In this document: positions 1-7,508 of the stretch, one piece after another
How the letters are laid out: each line of letters opens with the position of its first letter
How positions within the stretch are numbered: position 1 is the stretch's first letter
Assembly: GCA_964403885.1 (NCBI GenBank)
Contig: CAYOHY010000003.1
Coordinates: 1-64,000, forward strand
Reading direction: 5' to 3'
Length of the DNA: 64,000 nt
From: CAYOHY01 sp964403885
GTDB lineage: Bacteria; Actinomycetota; Coriobacteriia; Anaerosomatales; PHET01
The notes under the pieces: generated by a model
What the model saw: only the letters and a program-made list of their open reading frames with translations
Told to the model about the DNA's origin: nothing
Databases searched by the model: none
Made by a program: the position numbers and the translations under genes

Positions 1-93
1 GACCCGCACCTTGCCCGGCCCGAGCATGCCGCGCTGATGCGCCAGGTCAAACGAACGTTCAAAGCCTCTTGGGAATGGGTGAGCGCGGGATGA
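1..93 (+). CDS. recG: ATP-dependent DNA helicase RecG, C-terminal end (partial)
   Basis: Only the last 30 codons are present; the gene enters from the left edge and stops with TGA at 91-93. The tail (DPHLARPEHAAL, then SWEW three residues before the end region) resembles the RecG C-terminus, where a DP-x-L-x-RPEN-like segment precedes the final aromatic residues. RecG is a branch-migrating helicase that remodels stalled forks and recombination intermediates. The stop overlaps the start of rsmD by four bases, and recG next to rsmD and coaD is a common arrangement. With so little sequence the identity rests partly on context. Confidence 0.6.
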   Translation, partial: DPHLARPEHAALMRQVKRTFKASWEWVSAG

Positions 94-671
94 GGATCGT
101 GGCAGGCGAGTTCCGGGGCAGGCGTCTGACGGCGCCCAAGGGCGATGCAACACGCCCCACCACCGATCGTGTCAGGGAGGCGCTCTTCTCCACACTGGCC
201 TCGATCGCGGGACCAAGCCTGGGCGGCGGCGTCGTGCTCGACGCGTTCGCCGGCAGCGGGGCGTTGGGGCTCGAGGCCCTGTCGCGAGGCTGCGCCTCCG
301 CGGTCTTCGCCGAGAAGGACCGACACGCGCTCTCGGCGCTCAGGCGAAACATAGCGGAGCTGAACGTGGGCGACCGCACCACCGTTCTGCCGGTCGACGC
401 CTTCTCTTTGGGTACCCGCACCGCGGCGTCTGAGCCGTTCGCGTTGATTCTGCTCGACCCGCCATATACACTCGACCAGACCAAAGTGTCTGACCTGCTT
501 GAATCGCTCGCGAGCAGGGGGCTTCTCACCGCCGATGCGGTGGTGTCATGGGAGCACGCGAGCGGCGTGCACGCGCCATGGCCCAAAGGCTTCACGCCCG
601 TGAAGCAGAAACGCTACGGCACCACCGAGGTCGATGTGGCCATATGGGAAGGGGGGACGGGGGAACTGTGA
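90..671 (+). CDS. rsmD: 16S rRNA (guanine-N2)-methyltransferase RsmD
   Basis: Predicted to methylate G966 of 16S rRNA using S-adenosylmethionine during 30S assembly. The 193-residue protein starts MRIVAGEFRGRRL, the usual RsmD N-terminus, followed by the RPTTDRVREALFS segment. The SAM-binding loop is LDAFAGSGALGLEALSRG (about 52-69) and the catalytic DPPY motif is at about 127-130. The ATG at 90 was chosen over TTG 69 and ATG 75 because it gives the family's standard N-terminus and an ATGA overlap with the recG stop. The stop overlaps the coaD GTG start (GTGA), so the two are probably translationally coupled. Confidence 0.93.
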   Translation: MRIVAGEFRGRRLTAPKGDATRPTTDRVREALFSTLASIAGPSLGGGVVLDAFAGSGALGLEALSRGCASAVFAEKDRHALSALRRNIAELNVGDRTTVLPVDAFSLGTRTAASEPFALILLDPPYTLDQTKVSDLLESLASRGLLTADAVVSWEHASGVHAPWPKGFTPVKQKRYGTTEVDVAIWEGGTGEL

Positions 672-1159
672 AACGCGGCGTCGTACCGGGCACGTTCGAT
701 CCCGTCACCTCAGGCCATCTCGACATCATCGACCGCGCTGCCGCTCTGTTCGACGAGCTCGTCGTCGGAGTCGCGCTGTCGGCCGACAAGGGAGGCGGTC
801 CGCTGTTCTCGGTCGAGGAGCGAGTCAAGCTCATCGAGGGAGCGACCACCCATCTTCCCAACGTATCGGTGCGTCCATTTGATACGCTATTGGTGAACTT
901 CGCCAAAGAGGAGGGTGCGTCGGTCATCGTCAAGGGCCTGCGCGTGGTCACTGACTTTGAGCGCGAGTTCCAGATGGCGGCGCTCAACTGGCGTCTCGAC
1001 GCCGCTGTTGAGACCATGTTCATCATGGCGGTACCTGAGTACATGTATTTGAGTTCGTCGGCGGTCAAAGAGATCGCGCGACACGGCGGGTCCGTACGCG
1101 GACTCGTACCTGACCACGTTGCTGAAGCGCTCGAGCGCAAGCTGAGTAAGGCCCGTTAG
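668..1159 (+). CDS. coaD: Phosphopantetheine adenylyltransferase
   Basis: Adenylylates 4'-phosphopantetheine to dephospho-CoA, the penultimate step of coenzyme A synthesis. The 163-residue protein matches the family length. The nucleotidyltransferase signature GTFDPVTSGHLDII lies at about 8-21 (T/SxGH motif), and the C-terminal YLSSSAVKEIA segment matches the ISSTxVRE-type motif that binds ATP phosphates. The GTG start at 668 overlaps the rsmD stop and follows a G-rich ribosome site at 650-663. The link to the CoA and acyl-carrier genes downstream (plsX-fab cluster) makes metabolic sense. Confidence 0.96.
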   Translation: MKRGVVPGTFDPVTSGHLDIIDRAAALFDELVVGVALSADKGGGPLFSVEERVKLIEGATTHLPNVSVRPFDTLLVNFAKEEGASVIVKGLRVVTDFEREFQMAALNWRLDAAVETMFIMAVPEYMYLSSSAVKEIARHGGSVRGLVPDHVAEALERKLSKAR

Positions 1160-1170
1160 GGAGGACCTCC

Positions 1171-1629
1171 ATGGACATCATGGCCCTGATCGACCGCATC
1201 GAGGAGATCGTGGACAACGCTCCCGGTGTCCCGTTCGTCAAGGACAAGCGTGTCGACCCGGACGCTGTCTACGAGATCATCGATGAGATTCGTGCGCAGT
1301 TCCCCGACGAGCTGAAGCAGGCTCGCTGGATCGTCAAAGAGCGCCAGGAGATGCTCGAAGAGGCCGAGAAGGAGGCGAACCGCGTCCTCGAGGAGGCTCG
1401 CGAGCGCGCCCAGGCCATCGCGAGCGAGCAAGAGGTCGTGCGCCTCGCCGAGCAGCAGGCCGCCGACATGATCGACAAGGCACGCCAGCAGGAGCGCGAG
1501 ATCCGCCTCGGCGCAGAGGACTACGCCGATGAGATGCTCGCGAACCTCGAAGTCAACCTCGGCAAGCTCCTGACCGCCGTGCAGCGCGGACGTGACCGCC
1601 TGCAGGGTAAGGTCTCGCAGCGCCAGTAG
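1171..1629 (+). CDS. Coiled-coil protein, DivIVA/ATP synthase b-like (hypothetical)
   Basis: A 152-residue acidic protein that is predicted to be almost entirely helical. Residues 1-50 (MALIDRIEEIVDNAPGVP, then a VDPDAVYEIIDEIR segment) resemble the N-terminal part of short actinobacterial DivIVA-like proteins. Residues 55-120 form a long charged coiled coil rich in Glu, Arg and Ala. No catalytic motif or signal peptide is visible. It follows coaD by 11 bases with a strong AGGGAGGACC ribosome site and precedes yceD by 5 bases. Such proteins are often mislabelled as ATPases. A role in cell-pole or division organisation is only suggested by similarity. Confidence 0.7.
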   Translation: MDIMALIDRIEEIVDNAPGVPFVKDKRVDPDAVYEIIDEIRAQFPDELKQARWIVKERQEMLEEAEKEANRVLEEARERAQAIASEQEVVRLAEQQAADMIDKARQQEREIRLGAEDYADEMLANLEVNLGKLLTAVQRGRDRLQGKVSQRQ

Positions 1630-1634
1630 CGATC

Positions 1635-2180
1635 ATGGACCCCTATCGCGTCGACGTGCGGTCGATCCTCGAAGAGATCGGCGGCTCTGTGATGGTCTCC
1701 GATGCCCTTGCCATGGGTGATCTCGTGGTGGGCAACGAGACCTTCGTGCCAACCGCGCCTGCGGACGTGTCCGTCATGGTCACCAACGCCGGCGGCGGTC
1801 TGGTGGCCACCGGCTCCATCGTCGCCCACGTCAAGACCACGTGCTCGCGCTGTCTGTGCGAGTTCCCGCTCGAGATCGAGGGGGAGGTCTGTGGCTTCTA
1901 CCTGCGCCCGGGCGACGAGGCAGCGGAAGGCGAGGACGACGTCGAGGCCGTCGACAATGACGGCGCGATCGACCTCGCACCTGCCTTGATGGCGTCGCTC
2001 GTCATCGAGGCGCCGTTCGCGCCGCTGCATGACGAGGAGTGCGCAGGGTTGTGCGTGACGTGCGGAGCCGACCTCAACACCGAGTCGTGCACCTGCAACG
2101 ACGAGCCCGCGCCGGACCATCCCTTTGCCGGCCTGAAGGATCTGCTCGGCTCAGACGGTTCCGAGACGGACGGCGACTAG
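1635..2180 (+). CDS. yceD: YceD/DUF177 family protein
   Basis: A 181-residue protein of the DUF177 family, which is nearly always encoded just upstream of rpmF. In Escherichia coli and plants the family has been linked to 23S rRNA accumulation. The middle contains CSRCLCEF (about 75-82), the conserved CxRC-L motif of the family, and the C-terminus has a second Cys cluster (CAGLCVTCG, then CTC) that could bind zinc. Between them is an acidic insert (EGEDDVEAVDND). The ATG at 1635 lies 5 bases after the previous stop. Confidence 0.85.
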   Translation: MDPYRVDVRSILEEIGGSVMVSDALAMGDLVVGNETFVPTAPADVSVMVTNAGGGLVATGSIVAHVKTTCSRCLCEFPLEIEGEVCGFYLRPGDEAAEGEDDVEAVDNDGAIDLAPALMASLVIEAPFAPLHDEECAGLCVTCGADLNTESCTCNDEPAPDHPFAGLKDLLGSDGSETDGD

Positions 2181-2207
2181 CCGGCCGCTTTCGCGGGAAG
2201 TATTTCC

Positions 2208-2236
2208 TACACACACGCGTCCGGGCGTGCTATCAT
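2208..2236 (+). promoter_or_regulatory. Candidate sigma-A promoter for rpmF
   Basis: TACACA (2208-2213, 4 of 6 to TTGACA), a 17-base spacer and TATCAT (2231-2236), with an extended TGC directly before the -10. It lies in the 146-base gap between yceD and rpmF, so rpmF and probably the fab genes can be transcribed independently of coaD-yceD. No experimental support. Confidence 0.5.
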
Positions 2237-2326
2237 TGCCGCTCGTGCGGCTGAATGGCTGCGCCTCATTGACCAGTAGAACACGCGTCACCACGACGCA
2301 CACGAACGGAAGAGGAACGAGAAGAG

Positions 2327-2503
2327 ATGGCTGTCCCGAAGAGGAAAACCGGTCGAGCCAAGACCAACTCGCGCCGCTCGAGCCACAAGCTCACCGCGTC
2401 GGCGGTTTCGACCTGCCCGCAGTGCAACCAGCCCAAGCTGCCGCACCGCGTGTGCGGGGAGTGCGGTTACTACAACGGCAAGGAAGTCATCGAGACCGCC
2501 TAG
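2327..2503 (+). CDS. rpmF: 50S ribosomal protein L32
   Basis: A 58-residue ribosomal protein beginning MAVPKRKTGRAKTNSRRSSH, the classic bL32 N-terminus. Four cysteines in CPQC and CGEC arrangement form the zinc ribbon, so this is the zinc-binding (C+) form of L32. It follows a GAACGAGAAGAG purine-rich ribosome site. Its position between yceD and plsX is widely conserved. Confidence 0.97.
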   Translation: MAVPKRKTGRAKTNSRRSSHKLTASAVSTCPQCNQPKLPHRVCGECGYYNGKEVIETA

Positions 2504-2553
2504 GTCATCGTGATCTGACGCCCCTGTAACTGATACACGGAGGAATTGGACAT

Positions 2554-3555
2554 ATGTCCGAAACCAGTCCGGTGAGAATCGCCGTCGACGCTGTCGGCGG
2601 CGATTTCGCGCCCGGAGAGATTCTCGAAGGTGTCGCCCAGGCGCTCTCGAGAGACAGCGAGCTCCACGTCATCCTCACGGGCCCTGCCGACGTGGTGGAG
2701 CCGTTCTCGGCCGCGCACCCCGGTCGCGTGACCGCCGTCCCCACGACCGAGATCATCGGCATGGACGAGCATCCCGCCACCGCCGTGCGCTCGAAGAAGG
2801 ACTCCTCCATCGTCGTGGGCTGCCGTCTGGTACGCGAGGGAGAGGCCGACGCCTTCTTCTCGGCGGGCTCCACCGGGGCGGCGATGGCGGCTGCGACGCT
2901 CGTCATGGGTCGCATCAAGGGTGTGGCGCGCCCTGCGATCGCGACGGTGCTTCCCACCGCCGGAGACCCCACGGTGCTACTCGACGTGGGCGCGAACGCG
3001 GACTGCAAGCCTGAGCACCTCCTCCAGTTCGCTCACATGGGTGTCGCCTACGCGCAGACGATCCTGGGCGCAGACGAGCCTCGTGTCGGCCTGCTCAACA
3101 TCGGGGAAGAGCCCACCAAGGGCTCGCAGCTCGCCCAGGACGCACACGTGCTCATGTCCGAGCACGTCGACGGCTTCATCGGAAACGTTGAAGGCCGCGA
3201 CGTGATCACCGGCCACGCGGACGTGATCGTCACCGACGGCTTCACCGGCAACGTCGCCCTCAAGCTTCTCGAGGGCACGAGCAAGGTGCTGCTGGGCCAG
3301 GTGAAGTCCGCGATGACCTCGTCGGTGGTGAACAAGGCTGCAGCCGCGGTCGTCGCACCCTCGCTGCGACGCCTCAAAGACCGGCTCGATCCTGACAACT
3401 ACGGCGGCGCGCCGCTTCTTGGCGTCAACGGCGTGTGCATCATCGGGCACGGTTCGTCCAACGCCACCGCCGTCGCGAACGCCATCCGGGTCGCCTCCCA
3501 GGCGGTTCGCGGCGACCTCACCGGCCGCATCGCCACGGCGGTCACCACCCTGTAG
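2554..3555 (+). CDS. plsX: Phosphate acyltransferase PlsX
   Basis: Converts acyl-ACP and phosphate to acyl-phosphate, the donor for PlsY in phosphatidic acid synthesis, and acts peripherally at the membrane. The 333-residue protein starts with RIAVDAVGGDFAPGEIL (the family's DxMGGD-AP region, here with V for M) and has the conserved AxxSAGSTGA segment (FFSAGSTGAAMA, about 107-118), LDVGANADC and TDGFTGNVALK motifs. Start ATG at 2554 follows GGAGGAAT. It opens the fatty-acid/phospholipid gene cluster, directly after rpmF. Confidence 0.97.
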   Translation: MSETSPVRIAVDAVGGDFAPGEILEGVAQALSRDSELHVILTGPADVVEPFSAAHPGRVTAVPTTEIIGMDEHPATAVRSKKDSSIVVGCRLVREGEADAFFSAGSTGAAMAAATLVMGRIKGVARPAIATVLPTAGDPTVLLDVGANADCKPEHLLQFAHMGVAYAQTILGADEPRVGLLNIGEEPTKGSQLAQDAHVLMSEHVDGFIGNVEGRDVITGHADVIVTDGFTGNVALKLLEGTSKVLLGQVKSAMTSSVVNKAAAAVVAPSLRRLKDRLDPDNYGGAPLLGVNGVCIIGHGSSNATAVANAIRVASQAVRGDLTGRIATAVTTL

Positions 3556-3562
3556 ATGCGCA

Positions 3563-3591
3563 TGGACGCGCGCGGGGGCATTCGGTACACT
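3563..3591 (+). promoter_or_regulatory. Candidate promoter for fabH
   Basis: TGGACG (3563-3568), a 17-base spacer and TACACT (3586-3591) in the 91-base gap between plsX and fabH. Each hexamer has at least four consensus bases. It would allow the fab genes to be expressed apart from rpmF-plsX. Confidence 0.45.
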
Positions 3592-3646
3592 TCCCCGACC
3601 ACGCGCGTGGCGCGTCTTCACGCCTGAGACGGGAGTCGTCCTCCAC

Positions 3647-4651
3647 ATGCAACGCTACGCACAGATCGCCGGTGTCGGCTCGTACCTTCCTGAGAAGGTC
3701 ATGACCAACGCCGACTTCGAGAAGCTGGTCGACACGAGCGACGAGTGGATCACCACGCGCACCGGCATCAAGGAGCGCCACATCGTCGACGAGGCCGAGA
3801 CCACCTCGGATCTCGCCGCCCGCGCCGCACGGATCGCCATGCAACGCGCCGGCGTCGAGCCCTCGGATGTCGACCTTCTCGTCCTTGGTACGACCAGCCC
3901 CGACTACATCATGCCGTCCACCGCGTGCCAGACCCAGGCCAAGCTCGGCCTTTCGTGCCCGGCCGTGGACATGATGGCGGCGTGCTCGAGCTTCATCTAC
4001 GCCCTTCAGTACGGGGCGGCGGCCATCGAGTCGGGACGCGCGAACACCGTGATCGTCATCGGCGCAGAGGCTCTGACCCGCCTCGTCGACTTCACCGACC
4101 GCACCACCTGCGTGCTGTTCGGCGACGGCGCGGGTGCTGTCGTGCTGACGGCAGGGGAGCAAAGCGGTGTCGAGGCGATCATCCTCGGTGCCGACGGCTC
4201 CGGTGGCGAGCACCTGATCGTTCCCGCAGGCGGTGCCGCAAGGCCCATCACGGCCGAAGGCGTCGAGGCACACGACCAGTTCGTGAAGATGAACGGCGCA
4301 GAGGTGTTCAAGTTCGCGGTGCGCGTCATCCCGCGTGCGACCAACGAGGCCCTCGAGGCGTCCGGACGTACCCTCGACGACCTGCGCTGGCTCGTTCCGC
4401 ACCAGGCCAATCAGCGCATCATCGCAACGGTCGAGGAGCGCTTGGGTATCGAGGACGAGCGCGTGTATCTCAACCTCGACAAGACCGGCAACACGTCGGC
4501 GGCTTCCATACCGCTGGCTTTGGACGACCTGTATACTAGCGGGCGACTCGCGCCCGGCGACCTGCTCGCCCTCGTCGGTTTTGGCGCGGGGCTCACGTGG
4601 GGTGCCGCGGTCGTCCGTTGGACCATGGCTACACCGAACGAGGAGGCATAG
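3647..4651 (+). CDS. fabH: 3-oxoacyl-ACP synthase III (KASIII)
   Basis: Condenses an acyl-CoA primer with malonyl-ACP to start fatty-acid elongation. The 334-residue protein has the catalytic triad of the family: Cys in MMAACSSF, His in VPHQANQRI, and Asn in DKTGNTSAAS. The N-terminus QIAGVGSYLPEKVMTNADFEK and the DEWITTRTGIKER segment are typical. ATG 3647 was chosen because upstream in-frame codons do not resemble the family. It is followed after 5 bases by the first fabK-like gene. Confidence 0.97.
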   Translation: MQRYAQIAGVGSYLPEKVMTNADFEKLVDTSDEWITTRTGIKERHIVDEAETTSDLAARAARIAMQRAGVEPSDVDLLVLGTTSPDYIMPSTACQTQAKLGLSCPAVDMMAACSSFIYALQYGAAAIESGRANTVIVIGAEALTRLVDFTDRTTCVLFGDGAGAVVLTAGEQSGVEAIILGADGSGGEHLIVPAGGAARPITAEGVEAHDQFVKMNGAEVFKFAVRVIPRATNEALEASGRTLDDLRWLVPHQANQRIIATVEERLGIEDERVYLNLDKTGNTSAASIPLALDDLYTSGRLAPGDLLALVGFGAGLTWGAAVVRWTMATPNEEA

Positions 4652-4656
4652 GTTTC

Positions 4657-5607
4657 ATGGCGCTTCGCACCCGGCTCACTGAGCTGCTGGGAATCGAGCA
4701 CCCGATCATCCAGGGCGGCATGGCATGGACGGCGACCGCAGAACTTGCGGCAGCGGTGTCCAACGCCGGCGGTCTTGGCATCATCGGCGCGGGCCACATG
4801 CCCACCGATCTTCTCCGCGAGCAGATCCGCAACGCCAAGGCGGCGACCGACAAGCCGTTCGGCGTCAACCTGATGTTGCTCACCCCCCATATCGATGAGC
4901 TCGTCCAGCTTGTGCTCGACGAGAACGTACCGGTCGTCACCACCGGAGCCGGAAACCCCGGCAAGTACATGGACGCGCTCAAGGCTCAGGGCATCAAGGT
5001 CCTGCCGATCGCGCCGTCCACCGCGCTCGCCAAGCGCCTCGAAGCCGTTGGCGCTGACGCCATCATCGGCGAGGGCATGGAGGCCGGCGGCCACATCGGT
5101 GAGCTCACCACCATGGTGCTCACCCCGCAGCTCGTCGACGTCGTGAGCATCCCGGTCGTCGCCGCCGGCGGTATCGCCGACGGGCGCGGCGTCGCGGCTG
5201 CGTTCGCGCTGGGCGCCGAAGGCGTTCAGGTGGGCACGCGCTTCATGTGCGCCGAGGAGTGCACCATCCATCCGGACGTCAAGGCGCAGGTCGTCAAGGC
5301 CAAGGACCGCGACACCGTGGTCACGGGCCGCTCGACCGGCCACCCGGTGCGCGTTCTCAAGAACAAGCTCGCCAAGCAGATCATCGAGCTCGACCGGGAC
5401 AACAAGCCCGAGGAGATCGAGACGCTCGGCGCCGGCAAGCTCGCGGCCGCCATGCGCAACGGCGATGTCGAAATGGGCTCGCTGATGGCGGGACAGGCCG
5501 CGGCGCTCGTGTGTGAGATCCAGCCCGCTGCAGCCATCGTGGCTGAGATGATGGGCGATGCGGAGGCGATCATGCGTCGTCTCGGCTCGGTCCCCACCGA
5601 GGCCTAG
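4657..5607 (+). CDS. fabK: Enoyl-ACP reductase FabK / nitronate monooxygenase-like flavoprotein
   Basis: A 316-residue TIM-barrel FMN enzyme. In this position it most likely reduces the enoyl-ACP double bond, replacing FabI, which is not seen in the window. Supporting motifs are IEHPIIQGGMAW near the N-terminus, SNAGGLGIIGAG, GVNLMLL, EGMEAGGHIG (about 140-149) and GGIADGRG followed by GAEGVQVGTRF. The genomic setting between fabH and fabD, with an AGGAGG site overlapping the end of fabH, supports FabK over nitronate monooxygenase. A second family member follows acpP. Confidence 0.85.
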   Translation: MALRTRLTELLGIEHPIIQGGMAWTATAELAAAVSNAGGLGIIGAGHMPTDLLREQIRNAKAATDKPFGVNLMLLTPHIDELVQLVLDENVPVVTTGAGNPGKYMDALKAQGIKVLPIAPSTALAKRLEAVGADAIIGEGMEAGGHIGELTTMVLTPQLVDVVSIPVVAAGGIADGRGVAAAFALGAEGVQVGTRFMCAEECTIHPDVKAQVVKAKDRDTVVTGRSTGHPVRVLKNKLAKQIIELDRDNKPEEIETLGAGKLAAAMRNGDVEMGSLMAGQAAALVCEIQPAAAIVAEMMGDAEAIMRRLGSVPTEA

Positions 5608-5610
5608 CTC

Positions 5611-6524
5611 ATGACCACGCGTACCGCATTCGTCTTCCCGGGGCAGGGTTCTCAGCGCCTGGGCATGCTCGACCAGCTTCCCGAGAACGACGATCTGGTC
5701 AGGCTGCTCGACGCCGCCGAGGCGCTGTCGGACCTGCCGCTTCGCACCATCGCGACGCTGGGACCCGAGTCGGAGCTCTCCGACACCCGTGTCGCCCAGC
5801 CCTTGCTCTACCTGTGCGATCTCGTGTGGGCGACCGCACTGACCGACAGCGGCGTCACGCCATCGTTCGTCGCGGGACATTCACTCGGTGAGCTGGCTGC
5901 CCTTGCGGTCGCTGGGGTGTTCTCGATCGAGGCGGGCCTCGAGCTCGTGGTCGAGCGCAGCAAGCTGATGGCCGCCACTGCGATCTCCACCCCCGGCACC
6001 ATGGCCGCGATCCTGGGCATGGACGGCGCTGCGATCGCGTCTGCCATCGACGGCATCGAGGGCGTGTGGGTCGCCAACGACAACGCCGCCGCGCAGGTGG
6101 TCATCTCCGGCACTCATGAGGGTGTCGCCGCGGCCTCCGAGGCGTTGCAGAACGCCGGCGCCCGCAAGATCGTGCCGCTCAAGGTCGCGGGTCCGTTCCA
6201 CTCACCGCTCATGGAGCCGGCCCGGGTCGCCTTCGCCGAGATACTGGCCGAGGCCGAGTTCGCCGATGCGCGTATCCCCGTGCTCCAGAACACCGATCCG
6301 GTGCCCGCCACTGACGCCGAGACCATCCGCCTGCGCCTCATGGACCAGATCACCGCACCGGTGCGCTGGACAGAGACCATGGCCGCGCTCGCCGCCGACG
6401 GCCCCATCACGCTTGTCGAGGCAGGACCGGGCAACGTGCTCACCGGCCTCGCGCGCAAGCTCGAGGGTGTCTCGGCCATCTCGGTGGAGCAGTCCGGTAT
6501 CGAAGTCGTCCTCGAGGAGGTCTC
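5611..6524 (+). CDS. fabD: Malonyl-CoA:ACP transacylase (3' end lost in assembly gap)
   Basis: Transfers malonyl from CoA to ACP. Visible are the N-terminal VFPGQGSQRLGM motif, the catalytic serine in AGHSLGELAAL (about 89-99), the catalytic histidine in AGPFHSPLM (about 197-205) and the C-terminal VEAGPGNVLTGL segment. About 304 codons are present, close to the usual full length of about 310, so only a few residues are missing. The frame then runs into the N block. The apparent fusion with fabG beyond it is an artefact. Confidence 0.93.
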
Positions 6525-6624
6525 NNNNNNNNNNNNNNNNNNNNNNNNNNNNNNNNNNNNNNNNNNNNNNNNNNNNNNNNNNNNNNNNNNNNNNNNNNNN
6601 NNNNNNNNNNNNNNNNNNNNNNNN
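6525..6624. other. Assembly gap of 100 N
   Basis: Exactly 100 undetermined bases. By comparison with E. coli FabG, the downstream fragment lacks about 83 N-terminal residues (roughly 250 bases), and fabD lacks its stop. The true missing sequence must therefore be longer than 100 bases, so the block is a placeholder of arbitrary size. Confidence 0.97.
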
Positions 6625-7110
6625 GTCAACAACGCGGGCATCACGCGCGACGGTCTTCTCGTTCGCATGAGCGACGAGGACTGGTCCGCGGTCATCGACA
6701 CCAACCTCTCGGGCGTCTTCTCGATGACCCGTGCTGCCGGCAAGGTCATGATGAAGCAGCGCACCGGCTCCATCGTCAACGTGACCTCGGTCATCGGGCT
6801 CGTGGGCAATGCCGGCCAGGCCAACTACGCCGCAGCCAAGGCCGGCGTCATCGGCCTGACCAAGTCGGTCGCTCGCGAGCTCGCGGCCCGCAACGTACGT
6901 GCGAACGCGGTCGCCCCCGGCTTCATCGAGACCGACATGACCGGCAAACTCAGTGAGCCCGTTCGCGAGGCGGCCAAGGGCCAGATCGCGATGGGCCGTT
7001 TTGGCACCGTCGCCGACGTGGCCAAGGCGGTCGCGTTCCTTGCGAGCGACGATGCTGCGTACATAACCGGCCAGACCCTCGCCATCGATGGCGGTATGAC
7101 TTTCGTGTAA
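6625..7110 (+). CDS. fabG: 3-oxoacyl-ACP reductase (5' end lost in assembly gap)
   Basis: NADPH-dependent short-chain dehydrogenase that reduces 3-oxoacyl-ACP. The fragment starts at VNNAGITRDGLL, normally near residue 84, and continues with the catalytic serine region (VTSVIGLVG) and the Tyr-x3-Lys motif in NYAAAKAG. The C-terminus APGFIETDMTGKL and TGQTLAIDGGM match FabG closely. The NADP-binding glycine motif (TGxxxGIG) is in the missing part. Confidence 0.94.
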   Translation, partial: VNNAGITRDGLLVRMSDEDWSAVIDTNLSGVFSMTRAAGKVMMKQRTGSIVNVTSVIGLVGNAGQANYAAAKAGVIGLTKSVARELAARNVRANAVAPGFIETDMTGKLSEPVREAAKGQIAMGRFGTVADVAKAVAFLASDDAAYITGQTLAIDGGMTFV

Positions 7111-7115
7111 CTTGC

Positions 7116-7136
7116 CGAACAGGGACATGCTGTTCG
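7116..7136 (+). promoter_or_regulatory. Hairpin upstream of acpP
   Basis: CGAACAG (7116-7122) pairs with CTGTTCG (7130-7136) around a 7-base loop, just after the fabG stop and 35 bases before acpP. No T-run follows. It may be an RNA processing or stability element at the 5' side of acpP. Confidence 0.4.
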
Positions 7137-7171
7137 CGGAAGTGAGAACACTTTCGGAAGGAGGTGTGTGT

Positions 7172-7408
7172 ATGGAACGCGATGAGATCTTTGAGAAGGT
7201 GAAGGGCGTCATCGTCGAGCAGCTCAACGCAGATGAGCAGGACGTCGTCGAGGATGCTTCCTTCATCGACGACCTCGGCGCCGACTCGCTCGATATCGTC
7301 GAGCTCGTCATGGCCCTCGAGGAGGAGTTCGGCATCTCCATCCCCGATGAGGAGGCCGAGAACATCAAGACCGTCTCTGACGCGATCGCCTTCATCGAGG
7401 CGAACTAG
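7172..7408 (+). CDS. acpP: Acyl carrier protein
   Basis: A 78-residue acidic protein carrying growing acyl chains. The phosphopantetheine attachment serine is in GADSLDIVELVMALEEEF (Ser in DSL, about residue 37), the helix II recognition region. ATG 7172 follows a very strong AAGGAGGTG site at 7158-7166; an upstream in-frame start would lie before this site and add a non-family leader. It is flanked by hairpins on both sides, which may uncouple its expression from the other fab genes. Confidence 0.97.
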   Translation: MERDEIFEKVKGVIVEQLNADEQDVVEDASFIDDLGADSLDIVELVMALEEEFGISIPDEEAENIKTVSDAIAFIEAN

Positions 7409-7428
7409 CATCAGTGATTTGATCGGTG

Positions 7429-7466
7429 GTCGGCGGCGGTGAGGCGCAAGCCAACCCGTCGCCGGC
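7429..7466 (+). promoter_or_regulatory. Hairpin downstream of acpP
   Basis: Bases 7429-7439 pair with 7456-7466 (11 pairs, two of them G-U). An inner GGC/GCC stem carries a GCAA tetraloop. There is no T-run, so it is not a classical terminator. A 3'-protecting or partial-termination structure that raises acpP mRNA over its neighbours is a reasonable inference. Confidence 0.5.
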
Positions 7467-7508
7467 TTCCGCAACGCAACGCACCGACCCGTGAAAGGCA
7501 TACCTCAA

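Noticed and set aside
4411..5880. A 489-codon minus-strand open frame opposite fabH, fabK and fabD
   Set aside because: Typical shadow of high-GC genes; sequence is low-complexity, no motif, and the plus-strand genes are clear.
5611..7110. A single open frame spanning fabD, the N block and fabG
   Set aside because: The frame is open only because N codons are not stops; the two ends belong to different families and about 83 residues of FabG are missing.
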